This document shows, piece by piece, positions 18,727 through 29,049 of a stretch of 64,000 nucleotides of DNA. Origin of the DNA: JAEULH01 sp963805915 (GTDB taxonomy: Bacteria; Pseudomonadota; Alphaproteobacteria; Rhodospirillales; Defluviicoccaceae); NCBI GenBank assembly GCA_963805915.1, contig CAWDWD010000007.1, forward strand, positions 124,001-188,000, read 5' to 3'. The position numbers were made by a program, and so were the translations under genes. The notes under the pieces are model-generated. The model was not told where the DNA came from, searched no databases, and was given only the letters and a program-made list of their open reading frames with translations. Within the stretch, counting starts at the first letter, position 1. Each line of letters begins with the position of its first letter.

Positions 18727-18803
18727 CGGAGCGTGGCGCAGCTTGGTAGCGCACTAGACTGGGGGTCTAGGGGTCGCCGGTTCGAATCCGGCCGCTCCGA
18801 CCA
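18727..18803 (+). tRNA. tRNA-Pro (anticodon GGG)
   Basis: The 77-nt cloverleaf is complete: acceptor CGGAGCG pairs with CGCTCCG, D arm GCGC...GCGC, anticodon stem CTAGA/TCTAG around loop CTGGGGG, T arm GCCGG-TTCGAAT-CCGGC, and an encoded 3' CCA. It lies about 90 bp after the MerR gene. Confidence 0.97.
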
Positions 18804-18988
18804 TCGCGGCAATAAGCTATCGGCGAGCCGGTGGATAAAGCGTCACGCCGAACGCCGGTCCTGGGCGAGCGGATCGGGCTGCCGAGTGGCGAAAACGGCG
18901 GCCGTAGTACATCCGGGGGTTGGTGTGGCGGGTTGGCATCATCTATCATCACGCAACTTCAGATGGTGTGACCGGCGAGGCTGCCGCC

Positions 18989-19568
18989 ATGACGCGCTTT
19001 CGAATGCTTGCACGCTGGCGAATGCTTGCACGCTGGGCAGGCGTTGCACTCGCCTGCCTCGCTGTCGGCCTTCCCGCCCGGTTGTCCGCCGGCGATAGCG
19101 GGATCCAGGCGTTCTATGGAACGTTTCGCGGCAGCAGCATTGCCGACAGTAAAACGCGGCCTGACGCCGCGCGACTTGAGCGTCACGATCGAGCCGGGCA
19201 AGGCCGGCTCGTTCGTTGTCGGCTGGACGACGATCATCCGCAGGGCGGACGGCGAAACGCGCAAGCACTACTCAATCGCGTTTCAACCGACCCAGCGCCC
19301 GGGCATTTACCGCTCGGCGATGCGGGCCAATGTGTTCGGCGAGATGGTGCCGCTGGACCCCTTCAAGGGTGACCCGCTCGTATGGGCCCGACTGCAGGGC
19401 AAGACGCTCACGGTCTATGCCCTGATCATTCTTGATGACGGCGGCTACGATCTGCAAATCTATGATCGCACGTTGACGCCCACCGGCCTTGATCTCCGCT
19501 TCTCGCGTTCGCTCGATCGCGAGCCGGTGACGACGCTCGAGGCAACGCTCGTTCGCGACGGCGAATAA
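18989..19568 (+). CDS. Exported conserved hypothetical protein (frameshifted)
   Basis: The N-terminus MTRFRMLARWRMLARWAGVALACLAVG has a basic start, a hydrophobic core and a likely signal cleavage near LSAGD. After a +1 frameshift around 19150 the protein continues in the next frame with LTPRDLSVTIEPGKAGSFVVGW, KHYSIAFQPTQRPGIYRSAM and DPLVWARLQGKTLTVYALII to a stop at 19568. The RMLARW segment is encoded by a perfect 18-bp tandem duplication (19001-19018, 19019-19036). I do not recognise the family; it looks like a beta-rich periplasmic protein. It may be broken or mis-assembled. Confidence 0.65.
19001..19036 (+). repeat. Perfect 18-bp tandem duplication
   Basis: CGAATGCTTGCACGCTGG occurs twice with no spacer, inside the signal-peptide region of the exported protein gene. 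The duplication is in frame and doubles the RMLARW motif. Confidence 0.9.
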
Positions 19569-19704
19569 GGCGAGGGCCTATGACGAAAGTGCGGGCACGC
19601 TTGCCTGTTACGAAGGCAGTCCGGAGGAGCCAGGGGCCATGCCTCCTGTGGCGGCATGCTTTTCTCCGGACGCTTGGTCAGGGTCATCTTCCTCCGATGA
19701 ATGG

Positions 19705-19727
19705 GTGCGCCGCCGGTTCGCGCGCAC
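19705..19727 (+). promoter_or_regulatory. Possible NtrC-type enhancer site
   Basis: GTGCGC (19705-19710) and GCGCAC (19722-19727) form an inverted repeat centred about 90 bp before the predicted start of the small RNA, the usual enhancer distance. The match to the NtrC consensus (GCACC...GGTGC) is only partial, so this is a weak prediction. Confidence 0.3.
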
Positions 19728-19778
19728 TTTTTGACCGTTGCCGGGGCGTGTAGGAACAAATTTCTCGGCGGTTTTGCG

Positions 19779-19795
19779 TTGGCACCCACATTGCA
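19779..19795 (+). promoter_or_regulatory. Sigma-54 (RpoN) promoter
   Basis: TTGGCAC-CCACA-TTGCA matches the -24/-12 consensus (TGGCAC-N5-TTGC) at every conserved base. It lies in an intergenic region. The predicted transcription start is about 19806. Confidence 0.8.
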
Positions 19796-19805
19796 AGTAT
19801 GTCGT

Positions 19806-19929
19806 CGGCAACCAGGGGATTCCCCGCCCTCCGCCCGGTTTCGAGATCGTCGATACGGGCTGGCGTGTTGCCCCCTCAGAGACCCGGAAGAACTTTTTCG
19901 GGGCCCGCTTCGGCGGGCCCCCTTTTTCT
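19806..19929 (+). ncRNA. Predicted sigma-54-dependent small RNA
   Basis: The unit runs from the predicted start of the sigma-54 promoter to a strong terminator about 120 nt later, with no credible ORF. The RNA would carry a small hairpin GGGGATTCCCC (19815-19825), an unpaired C-rich stretch with CCCTCC (19827-19832) able to pair with Shine-Dalgarno sequences, and a terminator hairpin with a U-tail suited to Hfq. ntrBC (22.7-25.3 kb) and hfq (32.2 kb) lie nearby. Promoter and terminator are seen; transcription and regulation are inferred. It could instead be the leader of cutA, but the terminator argues against that. Confidence 0.6.
19901..19929 (+). terminator. Strong rho-independent terminator
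   Basis: GGGCCCGC-TTCG-GCGGGCCC is an 8-bp perfect GC stem with a stable TTCG tetraloop, followed by CCTTTTTCTT. It lies 62 bp before the damaged cutA gene. Confidence 0.92.
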
Positions 19930-19991
19930 TCCGCGCCCGTCTCCACAGGTTTCATAGGTTTGGTGAGGAAGCCGATCGGAGGTCCCGCGTC

Positions 19992-20289
19992 ATGGCTCAG
20001 GTTCTCGTTTATGTCACCGCCCGGTCTCACGATGAGGCGCTTGATAGCCATGACTTCCGTGTACCGGTGGCAAGGCGCTGTCCACGAAGACGCGGAAGTG
20101 GCGCTGCTGCTCAAAACGCGGCGCGGTCTCGTCGAGGCGCTGAGCGAGCGGATCATTCAACTGCATCCCTACGACTGTCCGTGCGTCATCGCGATCGACA
20201 TCTCGGGGGGCAATCCCGCCTTCCTCGAGTGGATTACCACGCAGTGCGGCGAAGACGGCTCCGACGAGTGGTCTGATCCTTACGCTTGA
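19992..20289 (+). pseudogene. cutA: cutA-like divalent-cation tolerance gene with an internal deletion
   Basis: The start MAQVLVYVTARSHDEA matches the CutA N-terminus. In another frame the sequence jumps directly to MTSVYRWQGAVHEDAEVALLLKT, LHPYDCPCVIAIDISGGNPAFLEWI. The segment in between, normally the helix and strand with LVEERLAACANI, is missing. About 20 codons have been lost with a change of frame. The last codons (SDPYA and stop) lie inside repeat copy 3. An intact CutA is about 105-110 residues; this locus cannot make one. Confidence 0.75.
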
Positions 20290-20338
20290 GTTTCAAGCGT
20301 CAGGTGAATCAGCCCACCGGATCAATCGGCTGGTGGTC
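20273..20338 (+). repeat. Interspersed hairpin repeat, copy 3, bridging cutA and ispDF
   Basis: CTGATCCTTACGCTTGAG, TTTCAAGCGTCAGGTGA, TCAGCCCACCGGATCAATC and GGCTGGTGGTC follow the same order as at 13274 and, inverted, at 3681. The left part encodes the cutA C-terminus on the plus strand. The right part, read on the minus strand, encodes DHQPIDPVG and the stop of ispDF. Confidence 0.88.
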
Positions 20339-21493
20339 CGCGCGCAGTCTGATACTGACGATGGCCTGGGCGGCGATGCCTTCGCGCCTCCCGGTGAAGC
20401 CAAGCCCCTCGGTCGTTGTCGCCTTGATGCTGATGCGCCCTTCGTCGACGCCGAGCAAACGCGCGACGGTTTCGATCATTCGCCGGCGATGCGGCAGGAT
20501 TTTCGGCCGCTCGCACAGGAAGGTCACGTCCGCGTTGACGATAACCCCACCCGCCTCGGCAATCAGCTCGCGCGCGCGGCAGACGAAAATGGCCGAGTCC
20601 GCGCCGCGCCAGCGGCTCTCGCTCGGCGGAAAGTGGCTGCCGATATCGCCTTCGCCAATCGCGCCAAGCAGCGCGTCGGTCAAGGCGTGCAGGCCCACGT
20701 CGGCATCCGAGTGGCCTTTCAGGCCATGATCGTGGGCTACTTTTACCCCGCACAACGTCACATGGTCACCTTCGCCGAACCGGTGGACGTCGAAGCCCGA
20801 GCCGACGCGAACCTCGTCGGCCGTCACCCGCCGTTCGGCGCGGCGGAAATCGTCTCGCGTGGTCAGTTTCACGTTGTCTTCGTCCCCCTCGACGATTGCG
20901 ACCTCGAGGCCGGCCGCCTCGGCGACGGCCGCGTCATCGGTCAGGTTCCTTCCGGCGAGACTGTCATGAGCGTCGAGAAGCGGGCGAAAACGGAAGCCCT
21001 GCGGCGTTTGCGCCCGCCACAGGCCGTCACGCTCAACCGTTGCCGCGACCCGTCCGGGCCGCCCGCTTGCCGCCCGCTTGAGGGTATCGACGACCGGAAG
21101 CGCGGGGATCGCCGCCGCCGTGCTTGCAAGCGCCGCGAGCACGCGCGACACCATCGCCGCCGGAACGAACGGGCGCGCCGCGTCGTGGATAAGAACGAAC
21201 TCGGGATCGAGCTCAACCAGGCTGCGCAGGCCAAGGCGGACCGAGTCCTGGCGCGCCGCCCCGCCGAAGGCCGGCGGAAGCAGGTCGAGACCTTCGACGG
21301 ATGCCGCGTAGAGCGCCTGATCGTCGGGGTGAATGACAACCCGGATCGTGCTTACGCCTGGATGCGCGAGAAAGGCACCGACGGTCCGGCGAAGCAGTGT
21401 CTCGCGGCCAAGACGCAGGTATTGCTTGGGCAATTCGCCGCCGGCGCGCACGCCGCGGCCCCCTGCGACGATGAGTGCGGCGGCGCCTGTCAT
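20309..21493 (-). CDS. ispDF: Bifunctional IspD/IspF: MEP cytidylyltransferase and MEcPP synthase
   Basis: Catalyses two non-consecutive steps of the MEP isoprenoid pathway. The N-terminal IspD domain has AALIVAGGRGVRAGGELPKQYL and IHDAARPFV. The C-terminal IspF domain has RVGSGFDVHRF, GLKGHSDADVGLHALTDALLGA, DIGSHFPPS and KATTTEGLGFTGR. The fused form is common in alphaproteobacteria. Start at MTGAAALIVAGG (394 residues); the frame upstream runs through a simple repeat. The final nine residues DHQPIDPVG go beyond the usual IspF end and are encoded by repeat copy 3. Confidence 0.94.
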   Translation of the reverse strand: MTGAAALIVAGGRGVRAGGELPKQYLRLGRETLLRRTVGAFLAHPGVSTIRVVIHPDDQALYAASVEGLDLLPPAFGGAARQDSVRLGLRSLVELDPEFVLIHDAARPFVPAAMVSRVLAALASTAAAIPALPVVDTLKRAASGRPGRVAATVERDGLWRAQTPQGFRFRPLLDAHDSLAGRNLTDDAAVAEAAGLEVAIVEGDEDNVKLTTRDDFRRAERRVTADEVRVGSGFDVHRFGEGDHVTLCGVKVAHDHGLKGHSDADVGLHALTDALLGAIGEGDIGSHFPPSESRWRGADSAIFVCRARELIAEAGGVIVNADVTFLCERPKILPHRRRMIETVARLLGVDEGRISIKATTTEGLGFTGRREGIAAQAIVSIRLRADHQPIDPVG

Positions 21494-21686
21494 GTCATGC
21501 TTTCCCGTTTCGACGACCCCGTTTCGACGGCTCCGTTTCGGCGATCGCCCGTTTCGGCGATGGCCCGTTCCCACGAGCATCGCGTGCGCCACATTCCCGT
21601 GTTTTCGCGCCCGCGCGGCGGGCCTTGCCAAGCACGGCGCGGCGCGCGATTGTGCGTTCGCGCCGCGACCGGTAGCCTAGCCAGCC

Positions 21687-22487
21687 ATGGAAAATGTTCT
21701 ACTGAATTATTCAGTGCTCGCCGCACTGGTGCCGACCTCGCTTCAGGCATTTCGCCGCAGCCCCGCGCGCGATGGTTTCTTCTGGGTGTTCCTGGGCATC
21801 GCGACCGTGGCGCCGCTGGCGTGGACGGTGGCGCAAGTGACCGGTGCGTGGCCCACGGGATTTGCCGCCACCTTGTGGATGACGGTCGCCGTGACCATGA
21901 CCCTTTACAGCCTGGCGGCGGCGATCATGCGCCACGCCTGGCGACTGGCGCCACTGGTTGCCGGCTACATGCTGATCGTGGGCCTGCTCGCGACCGTCTG
22001 GAGCAGTGTCCCGGGCCACGCGCTGCACGGTGACGCGAGCGAGGAAGCCTGGGTCGGCGCGCACATCGCGACGTCATTGATCACCTACGGTCTTGTCACC
22101 ATCGCCGCGATCACCGCGCTCGCGATCTGGATCCAGGACCAGGCGCTCAAGCGTAAACGGCTGACATCGTTCAGCCGCATCCTGCCGTCGGTGCGTGACT
22201 GCGAACGCATGCTGGTGCGTTTGTTGATCATGGGCGAAGGCGTTCTCGCGCTCGGTCTCGCCACCGGAGTCGCGCTCCAGTACCGTGAGACCGGGCTGCT
22301 GTTCATCGCCAATCACAAGACCATCCTCACGCTTGCGGCATTCGTCGTGCTCGCCTGCCTGCTGGGCGCCTACTCGTTGGGCGGGGTTCGCGGGAAATGG
22401 TCGGCGCGGGTCGTCCTGATCGGCTACCTCCTTCTGACACTCGGCTATCCGGGCGTCAAATTCGTTACGGACGTCTTGATCCCATAG
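21687..22487 (+). CDS. CcsA/YpjD-like cytochrome c assembly family membrane protein
   Basis: An integral membrane protein of 266 residues with about eight hydrophobic segments. VWSSVPGHALHGDASEEAWVGAHIATSLITYGLVTIAAITAL resembles the haem-handling region of CcsA/CcmC-type proteins, including conserved histidines; LLFIANHKTILTLAAF supplies another histidine near the C-terminus. Such YpjD-type genes often stand alone in proteobacteria, with an unclear role. A tandem simple repeat (CCCGTTTCGRCG units) fills the gap to the divergent ispDF. Confidence 0.8.
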   Translation: MENVLLNYSVLAALVPTSLQAFRRSPARDGFFWVFLGIATVAPLAWTVAQVTGAWPTGFAATLWMTVAVTMTLYSLAAAIMRHAWRLAPLVAGYMLIVGLLATVWSSVPGHALHGDASEEAWVGAHIATSLITYGLVTIAAITALAIWIQDQALKRKRLTSFSRILPSVRDCERMLVRLLIMGEGVLALGLATGVALQYRETGLLFIANHKTILTLAAFVVLACLLGAYSLGGVRGKWSARVVLIGYLLLTLGYPGVKFVTDVLIP

Positions 22488-22628
22488 CAGATTTGCATAT
22501 CATGCAGGCAGCCACTTGCGCCGATCCGCACCTGCCTATCTAATAAGCATTAGCGGGCGCCCGAGTACATTGCCTCGCGATGTCTCGAACGCCCGTAAAC
22601 CGGGCGGCGGCCGCGCCATCCAGCTTGG

Positions 22629-22695
22629 GAAGCAGGTCGGTCGCGAAGCAGGTCGGTCGTAACGACACGACATAAACACCGACACGACATAAACA
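22629..22695. repeat. Two consecutive short tandem duplications before ntrB
   Basis: GAAGCAGGTCGGTCG occurs at 22629-22643 and 22645-22659. Directly after it, CGACACGACATAAACA occurs at 22663-22678 and 22680-22695. Together they fill most of the 70 bp upstream of the ntrB start. Nothing else of note is seen in 22488-22718. Confidence 0.88.
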
Positions 22696-22718
22696 ATGCG
22701 ACGTATCGAGCGGGTCAC

Positions 22719-23833
22719 ATGGACCATCACGTCTTGAAGTTCAAAAAGCGGTCAAAGCGGCCGGACGTCAGCGCAAGCGCGGTGCTGAATGCGCTGCCGT
22801 CCGTCGTGCTGGTCGTGGACGCGGAGCTCACCATCCTCCACGTCAACAACGCGGGCGAACAGTTCTTTCAGAGCAGCGCGCAACATCTCGAGAACAATCG
22901 GCTGGAAACCCTGCTGCCCGGCGACAGCCCGTTGTTCTCGCTCATCCGCCAGGCGCGGTCGGCCAACAGCACGGTCGCCGAGTACCACATAAACCTGTCG
23001 AGCCCGCGGTTCGGCCGCCACGTCGTCAATGTTCAGGCGGCGCCGTTGCCGGAGATGGTCGATGCGGTGGTCATCACGTTCCAGGAACGCTCGCTTGCCG
23101 CCAAGATCGACCATCAGCTGACTCATCGCGGCGCCGCGCGATCGATCAGCGCGATGGCGGCGATGCTTGGCCACGAGGTCAAGAACCCATTGGCGGGTAT
23201 CCGCGGCGCCGCGCAACTGCTGGAGCAGGGGGTGCGTTCCGAGGATCGGACGCTAACGAGGTTGATCTGCGAGGAGACCGATCGCGTTTGCGCCATCGTC
23301 AATAGGATGGAGGCGTTCTCGGCGAGCGGACCGCCGGATCGTGGACCGGTTAACATTCACGAGGTCCTGAGACGGGTCCGCGCTTTGGCGGAAAACAGCT
23401 TCGGCCATCATTTGCGCTTCATCGATCACTACGATCCATCGTTGCCCCCGGTCCTCGGCAACAAGGATCAGTTGATCCAGGTCTTCCTCAACCTGGTGAA
23501 GAACGCCGCCGAAGCCGCGCCGCTCGACGACGGCGAAGTGACCATTACGACGGCTTACTGGCACGGCGTTCGCTTTGCTATCGCCGGCAGCCAGTCTCGT
23601 GTCGAACTGCCGTTGATGATCAGCGTTGAGGATAACGGCGCGGGGATTCCCGATGATTTGAAGCCCCACCTGTTCGAGCCGTTCGTGACGTCGAAGCCCA
23701 AGGGCAGCGGCCTTGGCTTGGCGCTGGTCGCGAAGATCATCGGCGATCACGGCGGCGTCATCGAGTTCGAGTCCGGCCCTCGGCGCACGCTATTCAGGGT
23801 GATGCTGCCGATGTTTTCCGCCGAGGACCGCTG

Positions 23834-23834
<1 letters not shown>
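22719..23834 (+). CDS. ntrB: Nitrogen regulation sensor kinase NtrB
   Basis: Histidine kinase/phosphatase that phosphorylates NtrC under nitrogen limitation and is controlled by PII. A PAS domain covers roughly residues 20-125 (VLVVDAELTILHVNNAGEQFF). The phosphorylated His152 is in GHEVKNPLAGIRGAAQLLEQ. The ATPase domain has the N box (VFLNLVKNAAEAA), DNGAGIP and GSGLGLALVAKIIGDHGG. 371 residues. Soluble, no membrane segment. Its stop overlaps the ntrC start. Confidence 0.95.
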
Positions 23835-25269
<1,435 letters not shown>

Positions 25270-25273
<4 letters not shown>

Positions 25274-27583
25274 GCGACGCGGCGTCATGGCGGGCGTTCG
25301 CCGGCCGCTTCGGCGAATGGTCCAGGCGCGTTGACCTAGAGCGCAAACTCGCGTTCGCGCTCACGCTCGCGGCGGTGGCCTCGGGCATCGCCACGGTCGC
25401 CTCGTGGACCGGCTCGCCCGAGTTCGGTCCTCACCCGGACACCGTTCTCGGCCTTCTCGTTCTTGACACTGTCCTGCTTCTGCTGTTGGGCGCGCTTGTC
25501 GCGCGCCAGCTGGTTCGGCTGTGGACGGAGCGGCGTCGCGGCCTCGCCGGGTCGGGGCTGCACGTCCGGCTGGTCTTGATGTTCAGCCTGGTCGCGGTAA
25601 CGCCGGCCATTCTCGTCGCGGTCTTCTCGGCGCTGTTTCTCAACTTCGGTATCCAGGCGTGGTTCAGCGAGCGCGTGCGGACCGCCATCGAGGCCTCGAA
25701 CGCGGTTGCCCACGCCTATCTCGAAGAGCACCGCCAGAGTATTCGCGCCGAGACGTTCGCCATGGCGAACGATCTCAATCGCGAGGCATCGTCGCTGATG
25801 CGCGACCTCAAGGCTTTCGACGAGCGGTTGGACGCCGAGTCGCGGACACGCTCGCTCTCCGAAGCGATGGTCGTCGATAGCAGCGGCCGGGTGCTCGCGA
25901 CATCGCCGCTGAGCCTGACGTTGGAGCTGGACCTGGTTCCATGGGAGGCCATCGAACAGGCCAACCTTGGCCAGGTCGCGGTCTTGACCAGTGATCAGGA
26001 TGAGCGCGTCCGCGCCGTCGTAAAGCTCAACCGGTTCATTGACGCCTATCTTGTCGTCGGCCGGTTTATCGACCAGGCCGTTCTGGAGCACATCTCGCAG
26101 ACCGAGGTGGCGGTGGCCCAGTATCGAACCCTGGAGGCGCGCCGAGAGGGCATCCTCATCACGTTCGTGCTGATCTTCGTGGTTGTCGCGCTACTGTTGT
26201 TGCTTGCCGCGGTGTGGATCGGATTGACGCTCGCGACCCAGATCACCAAGCCGATCAGCACCTTGATCGGGGCGGCGGAGAGGGTGCGCAAGGGCGATCT
26301 GACCGTGCGGGTCGACGCGGAGGCTCCGGTCGACGAAATCGGCACGTTGAGCCGAGCCTTCAACAGGATGACCAGTCAGCTGCAAACCCAGCAGGACGGC
26401 CTTGTCCTCGCCAACCAGGTTCTCGACGAGCGGCGGCGGTTTACCGAGGCGGTGCTGACGGGGGTTTCCGCCGGTGTCATCGGGCTCGACGTCAACGGGT
26501 TGATCAATCTGCCCAATCGCTCGGCCTCGGAACTGCTCGGGGTCGATCTTGACAAGGCGATAGGCAAGCCGCTCGTCGATGTCGCGCCGGAGATGGCCGA
26601 GATTGTCGACAACGCGATCAATCGGCGGGAACGTCAATTCAGGGCCGAGGTCAAGCTGCTGCGCGACGACAAGACCTGCACCTTGCTTGCGCGCATCGTC
26701 GCAGAAAGCCTAGGCGGCGAAACGACGGGCTACGTCTTGACCTTCGATGATGTCTCCGCGCTGGTCGCCGCCGAGCGCAAGGCCGCGTGGGCCGATGTCG
26801 CGCGCCGGATCGCGCACGAAATCAAAAACCCGCTCACGCCCATCCAGCTCGCCTCCGAACGGCTCAAGCGCAAGTACCTTAAGGAAATCCGCTCGGATCC
26901 GGAAACGTTCGCGGCGTGTACCGACACGATCTCGCGGCAGGTCGAGGACATCGGCCGGATGGTCGATGAGTTCTCCGCGTTCTCGCGGATGCCTCGGCCG
27001 GAAATGAAACTCGAAAACGTCAATGAGCTGGTGCGGCGGGTCTGCTTCCTCGAGCGCAATCGCAATCCCGATATCCGCGTCGAGACGGATATTCCGGAGC
27101 AGGACATTTATCTGCGCTGTGATGCGCGGCAGGTCTCGCAGGCCTTGACCAATCTGTTGAAGAACGCCGAGGAAGCCATCGCGACGCGCTCGGCGGCGGA
27201 CGGCGTTGCGCTACCGCCCGGGTTGATCACCGTCTCCGTCGCGATTCTGGCGCCGGACGACAAACACCAATCAACCAGTGTTGTTGTCGAGGATAATGGC
27301 CGAGGGCTACCGTCGGAGGATCGCGACCGGCTTGACCGAGCCGTATGTCACGACTCATGTCAAGGGAACCGGCCTTGGTCTTGCCATCGTTAAGAAGATC
27401 ATGGAAGACCATGGCGCGGAGTTGACGCTTACGGATCGAAAGGGTGGCGGAGCGCGCGTGTCCATGGTCTTCTATGCGGTAAAACCGACCGTCGTTGTTC
27501 CCGGGCGCGGGTCCGGAAACGAGACAGCGCGGGTCGAACCGGTCCGGATGAGTTCGAAGAAAGATATTGCGGCCGATGCCTAG
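25270..27583 (+). CDS. ntrY: Sensor kinase NtrY (interrupted by a +1 frameshift near its end)
   Basis: Membrane-bound histidine kinase partner of NtrX. Starts with TTG overlapping the ntrC stop. The N-terminal part has several membrane helices and a periplasmic region, then a HAMP domain (TLIGAAERVRKGDLTVRVD), a PAS domain and the kinase core with RRIAHEIKNPLTPIQLASERL. The frame breaks in the ATP-binding domain: VVVEDNGRGLPSEDRDRL ends in one frame and TEPYVTTHVKGTGLGLAIVKKI continues in the next. Removing one T of CTT at about 27332 restores a normal sequence. Sequencing error or real mutation cannot be told apart here. Confidence 0.9.
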
Positions 27584-27593
27584 CTTCCCTCAA

Positions 27594-29003
27594 ATGCTGG
27601 CCGACGATATTCTCATCGTCGACGACGAAGCCGATATCCGTGCGTTGGTCGCGGGCATCCTTGGCGACGAGGGCTATCAGACCCGCGAGGCGGCCGACAG
27701 CGATTCGACGATCGCCATCATCGCGGCGCGACGGCCGTCGCTCATCCTTCTCGATATCTGGTTGCAGGGCAGCCGTCTCGACGGCATCGCCTTGTTGAAG
27801 CTGCTCAAGAGCGAAGATCCGACGCTGCCGATCGTCATCATGAGCGGGCACGGCACGATCGAGACAGCCGTTCAGGCGATCAAGCTCGGCGCCTATGACT
27901 TCATCGAAAAGCCGTTCAAGGCCGATCGGATGATGCTGGTCGTCAGGCGCGCCATCGAGGCGGCTCACCTGCGGCGCGAGAACGAGGAGTTGCGCCTGCG
28001 CGCCGACGCCGCGCCCCAGCTGATCGGGAACTCGCCGCTCATTCACCAGCTCCGTCAATCGATCGAGCGGGTCGCGCCGACCAACAGCAGGGTTCTGGTC
28101 ACCGGGCCGGCCGGCAGCGGCAAGGAGGTCGTCGCCCGGCTTCTCCATTTGCATTCGCGCCGGGCGCAGGGCCCGTTCGTGGTCGTCAGCTGCGCGTCAA
28201 TGGCGCCGGAGCGAATGGAGCTCGAGCTGTTCGGCGTCGAAGGCGCGGTCGACGGGGATCAGGCGCCGCGCCGCGTCGGGACCTTCGAGGCCGCCCACAA
28301 CGGAACGCTGTTTCTCGACGAAGTCGCCGATATGCCACTGGAAACTCAGGGAAAAATCGTCCGCGTGCTGCAGGAGCAGGTGTTTACCCGCGTTCAAGGT
28401 CGTACACGGGTCGAGGTCAACGTTCGCGTCATCGCCTCGACCATTCGCAATCTGAGCGAGGAGATCCGCGCCGGGCGGTTTCGCGAGGATCTGTTCTATC
28501 GCCTCAGTGTCGTGCCGATCCGCGTTCCGGCGCTTCGCGAGCGGCGCGAGGATATCCCGCTTCTCGCCCGCCACTTCATGGCGCGCGCCGCCGAGGCCTC
28601 CGGGCAGCGGCCACGCGACCTGAGCGAGGACGCGATGGCGGCCGTGCAGACCTACGACTGGCCCGGCAATGTCCGCGAGTTGCGCAACATCATCGAGCGC
28701 CTGCTGATCATGGCTCCGGGCTCGACCGCCGACCCGATCCGCGCCGACATGCTGCCGATCGAGTTCGACGCAAGCTTCTCGGCCGGCGCCAAATCAAATC
28801 GTAACGCCGAGATCATGGGACTGCCCTTGCGCGACGCCCGCGAGATCTTCGAGCGCGAGTATCTTCTTGCGCAGGTGACGCGCTTCGGCGGAAACATCTC
28901 GCGGACCGCCGCGTTTATCGGGATGGAGCGGTCGGCCCTCCACCGCAAACTCAAGGCGCTCGGCATTCAGCCGGACGAAAAAGCGCGGGTTCCCAGCGAA
29001 TGA
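27594..29003 (+). CDS. ntrX: Response regulator NtrX
   Basis: Receiver domain with Asp54 in LILLDIWLQGSRLDG, an AAA+ domain (GPAGSGKEVVARLLH, GTLFLDEVADMP, YDWPGNVRELRNII) and a C-terminal helix-turn-helix (GGNISRTAAFIGMERSALHRKLKAL). The GAFTGA loop is absent: the region reads LFGVEGAVDGDQAPRRVG. Alphaproteobacterial NtrX commonly lacks the loop, so it probably does not activate sigma-54 promoters. The start at MLADDILIVDDE is chosen by similarity; an ATG at 27576 is an alternative. Confidence 0.94.
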   Translation: MLADDILIVDDEADIRALVAGILGDEGYQTREAADSDSTIAIIAARRPSLILLDIWLQGSRLDGIALLKLLKSEDPTLPIVIMSGHGTIETAVQAIKLGAYDFIEKPFKADRMMLVVRRAIEAAHLRRENEELRLRADAAPQLIGNSPLIHQLRQSIERVAPTNSRVLVTGPAGSGKEVVARLLHLHSRRAQGPFVVVSCASMAPERMELELFGVEGAVDGDQAPRRVGTFEAAHNGTLFLDEVADMPLETQGKIVRVLQEQVFTRVQGRTRVEVNVRVIASTIRNLSEEIRAGRFREDLFYRLSVVPIRVPALRERREDIPLLARHFMARAAEASGQRPRDLSEDAMAAVQTYDWPGNVRELRNIIERLLIMAPGSTADPIRADMLPIEFDASFSAGAKSNRNAEIMGLPLRDAREIFEREYLLAQVTRFGGNISRTAAFIGMERSALHRKLKALGIQPDEKARVPSE

Positions 29004-29049
29004 CAAAAGCGGCGAAGCCCCCGCGATACCATCCTGGCGGGCCCTGAAG

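Noticed and set aside
19753..19780. GGAAC ... CGTT upstream of the small RNA as an EcfG promoter
   Set aside because: The spacing is 19 bp, outside the 16-17 bp required, and the sequence overlaps the far better sigma-54 promoter.
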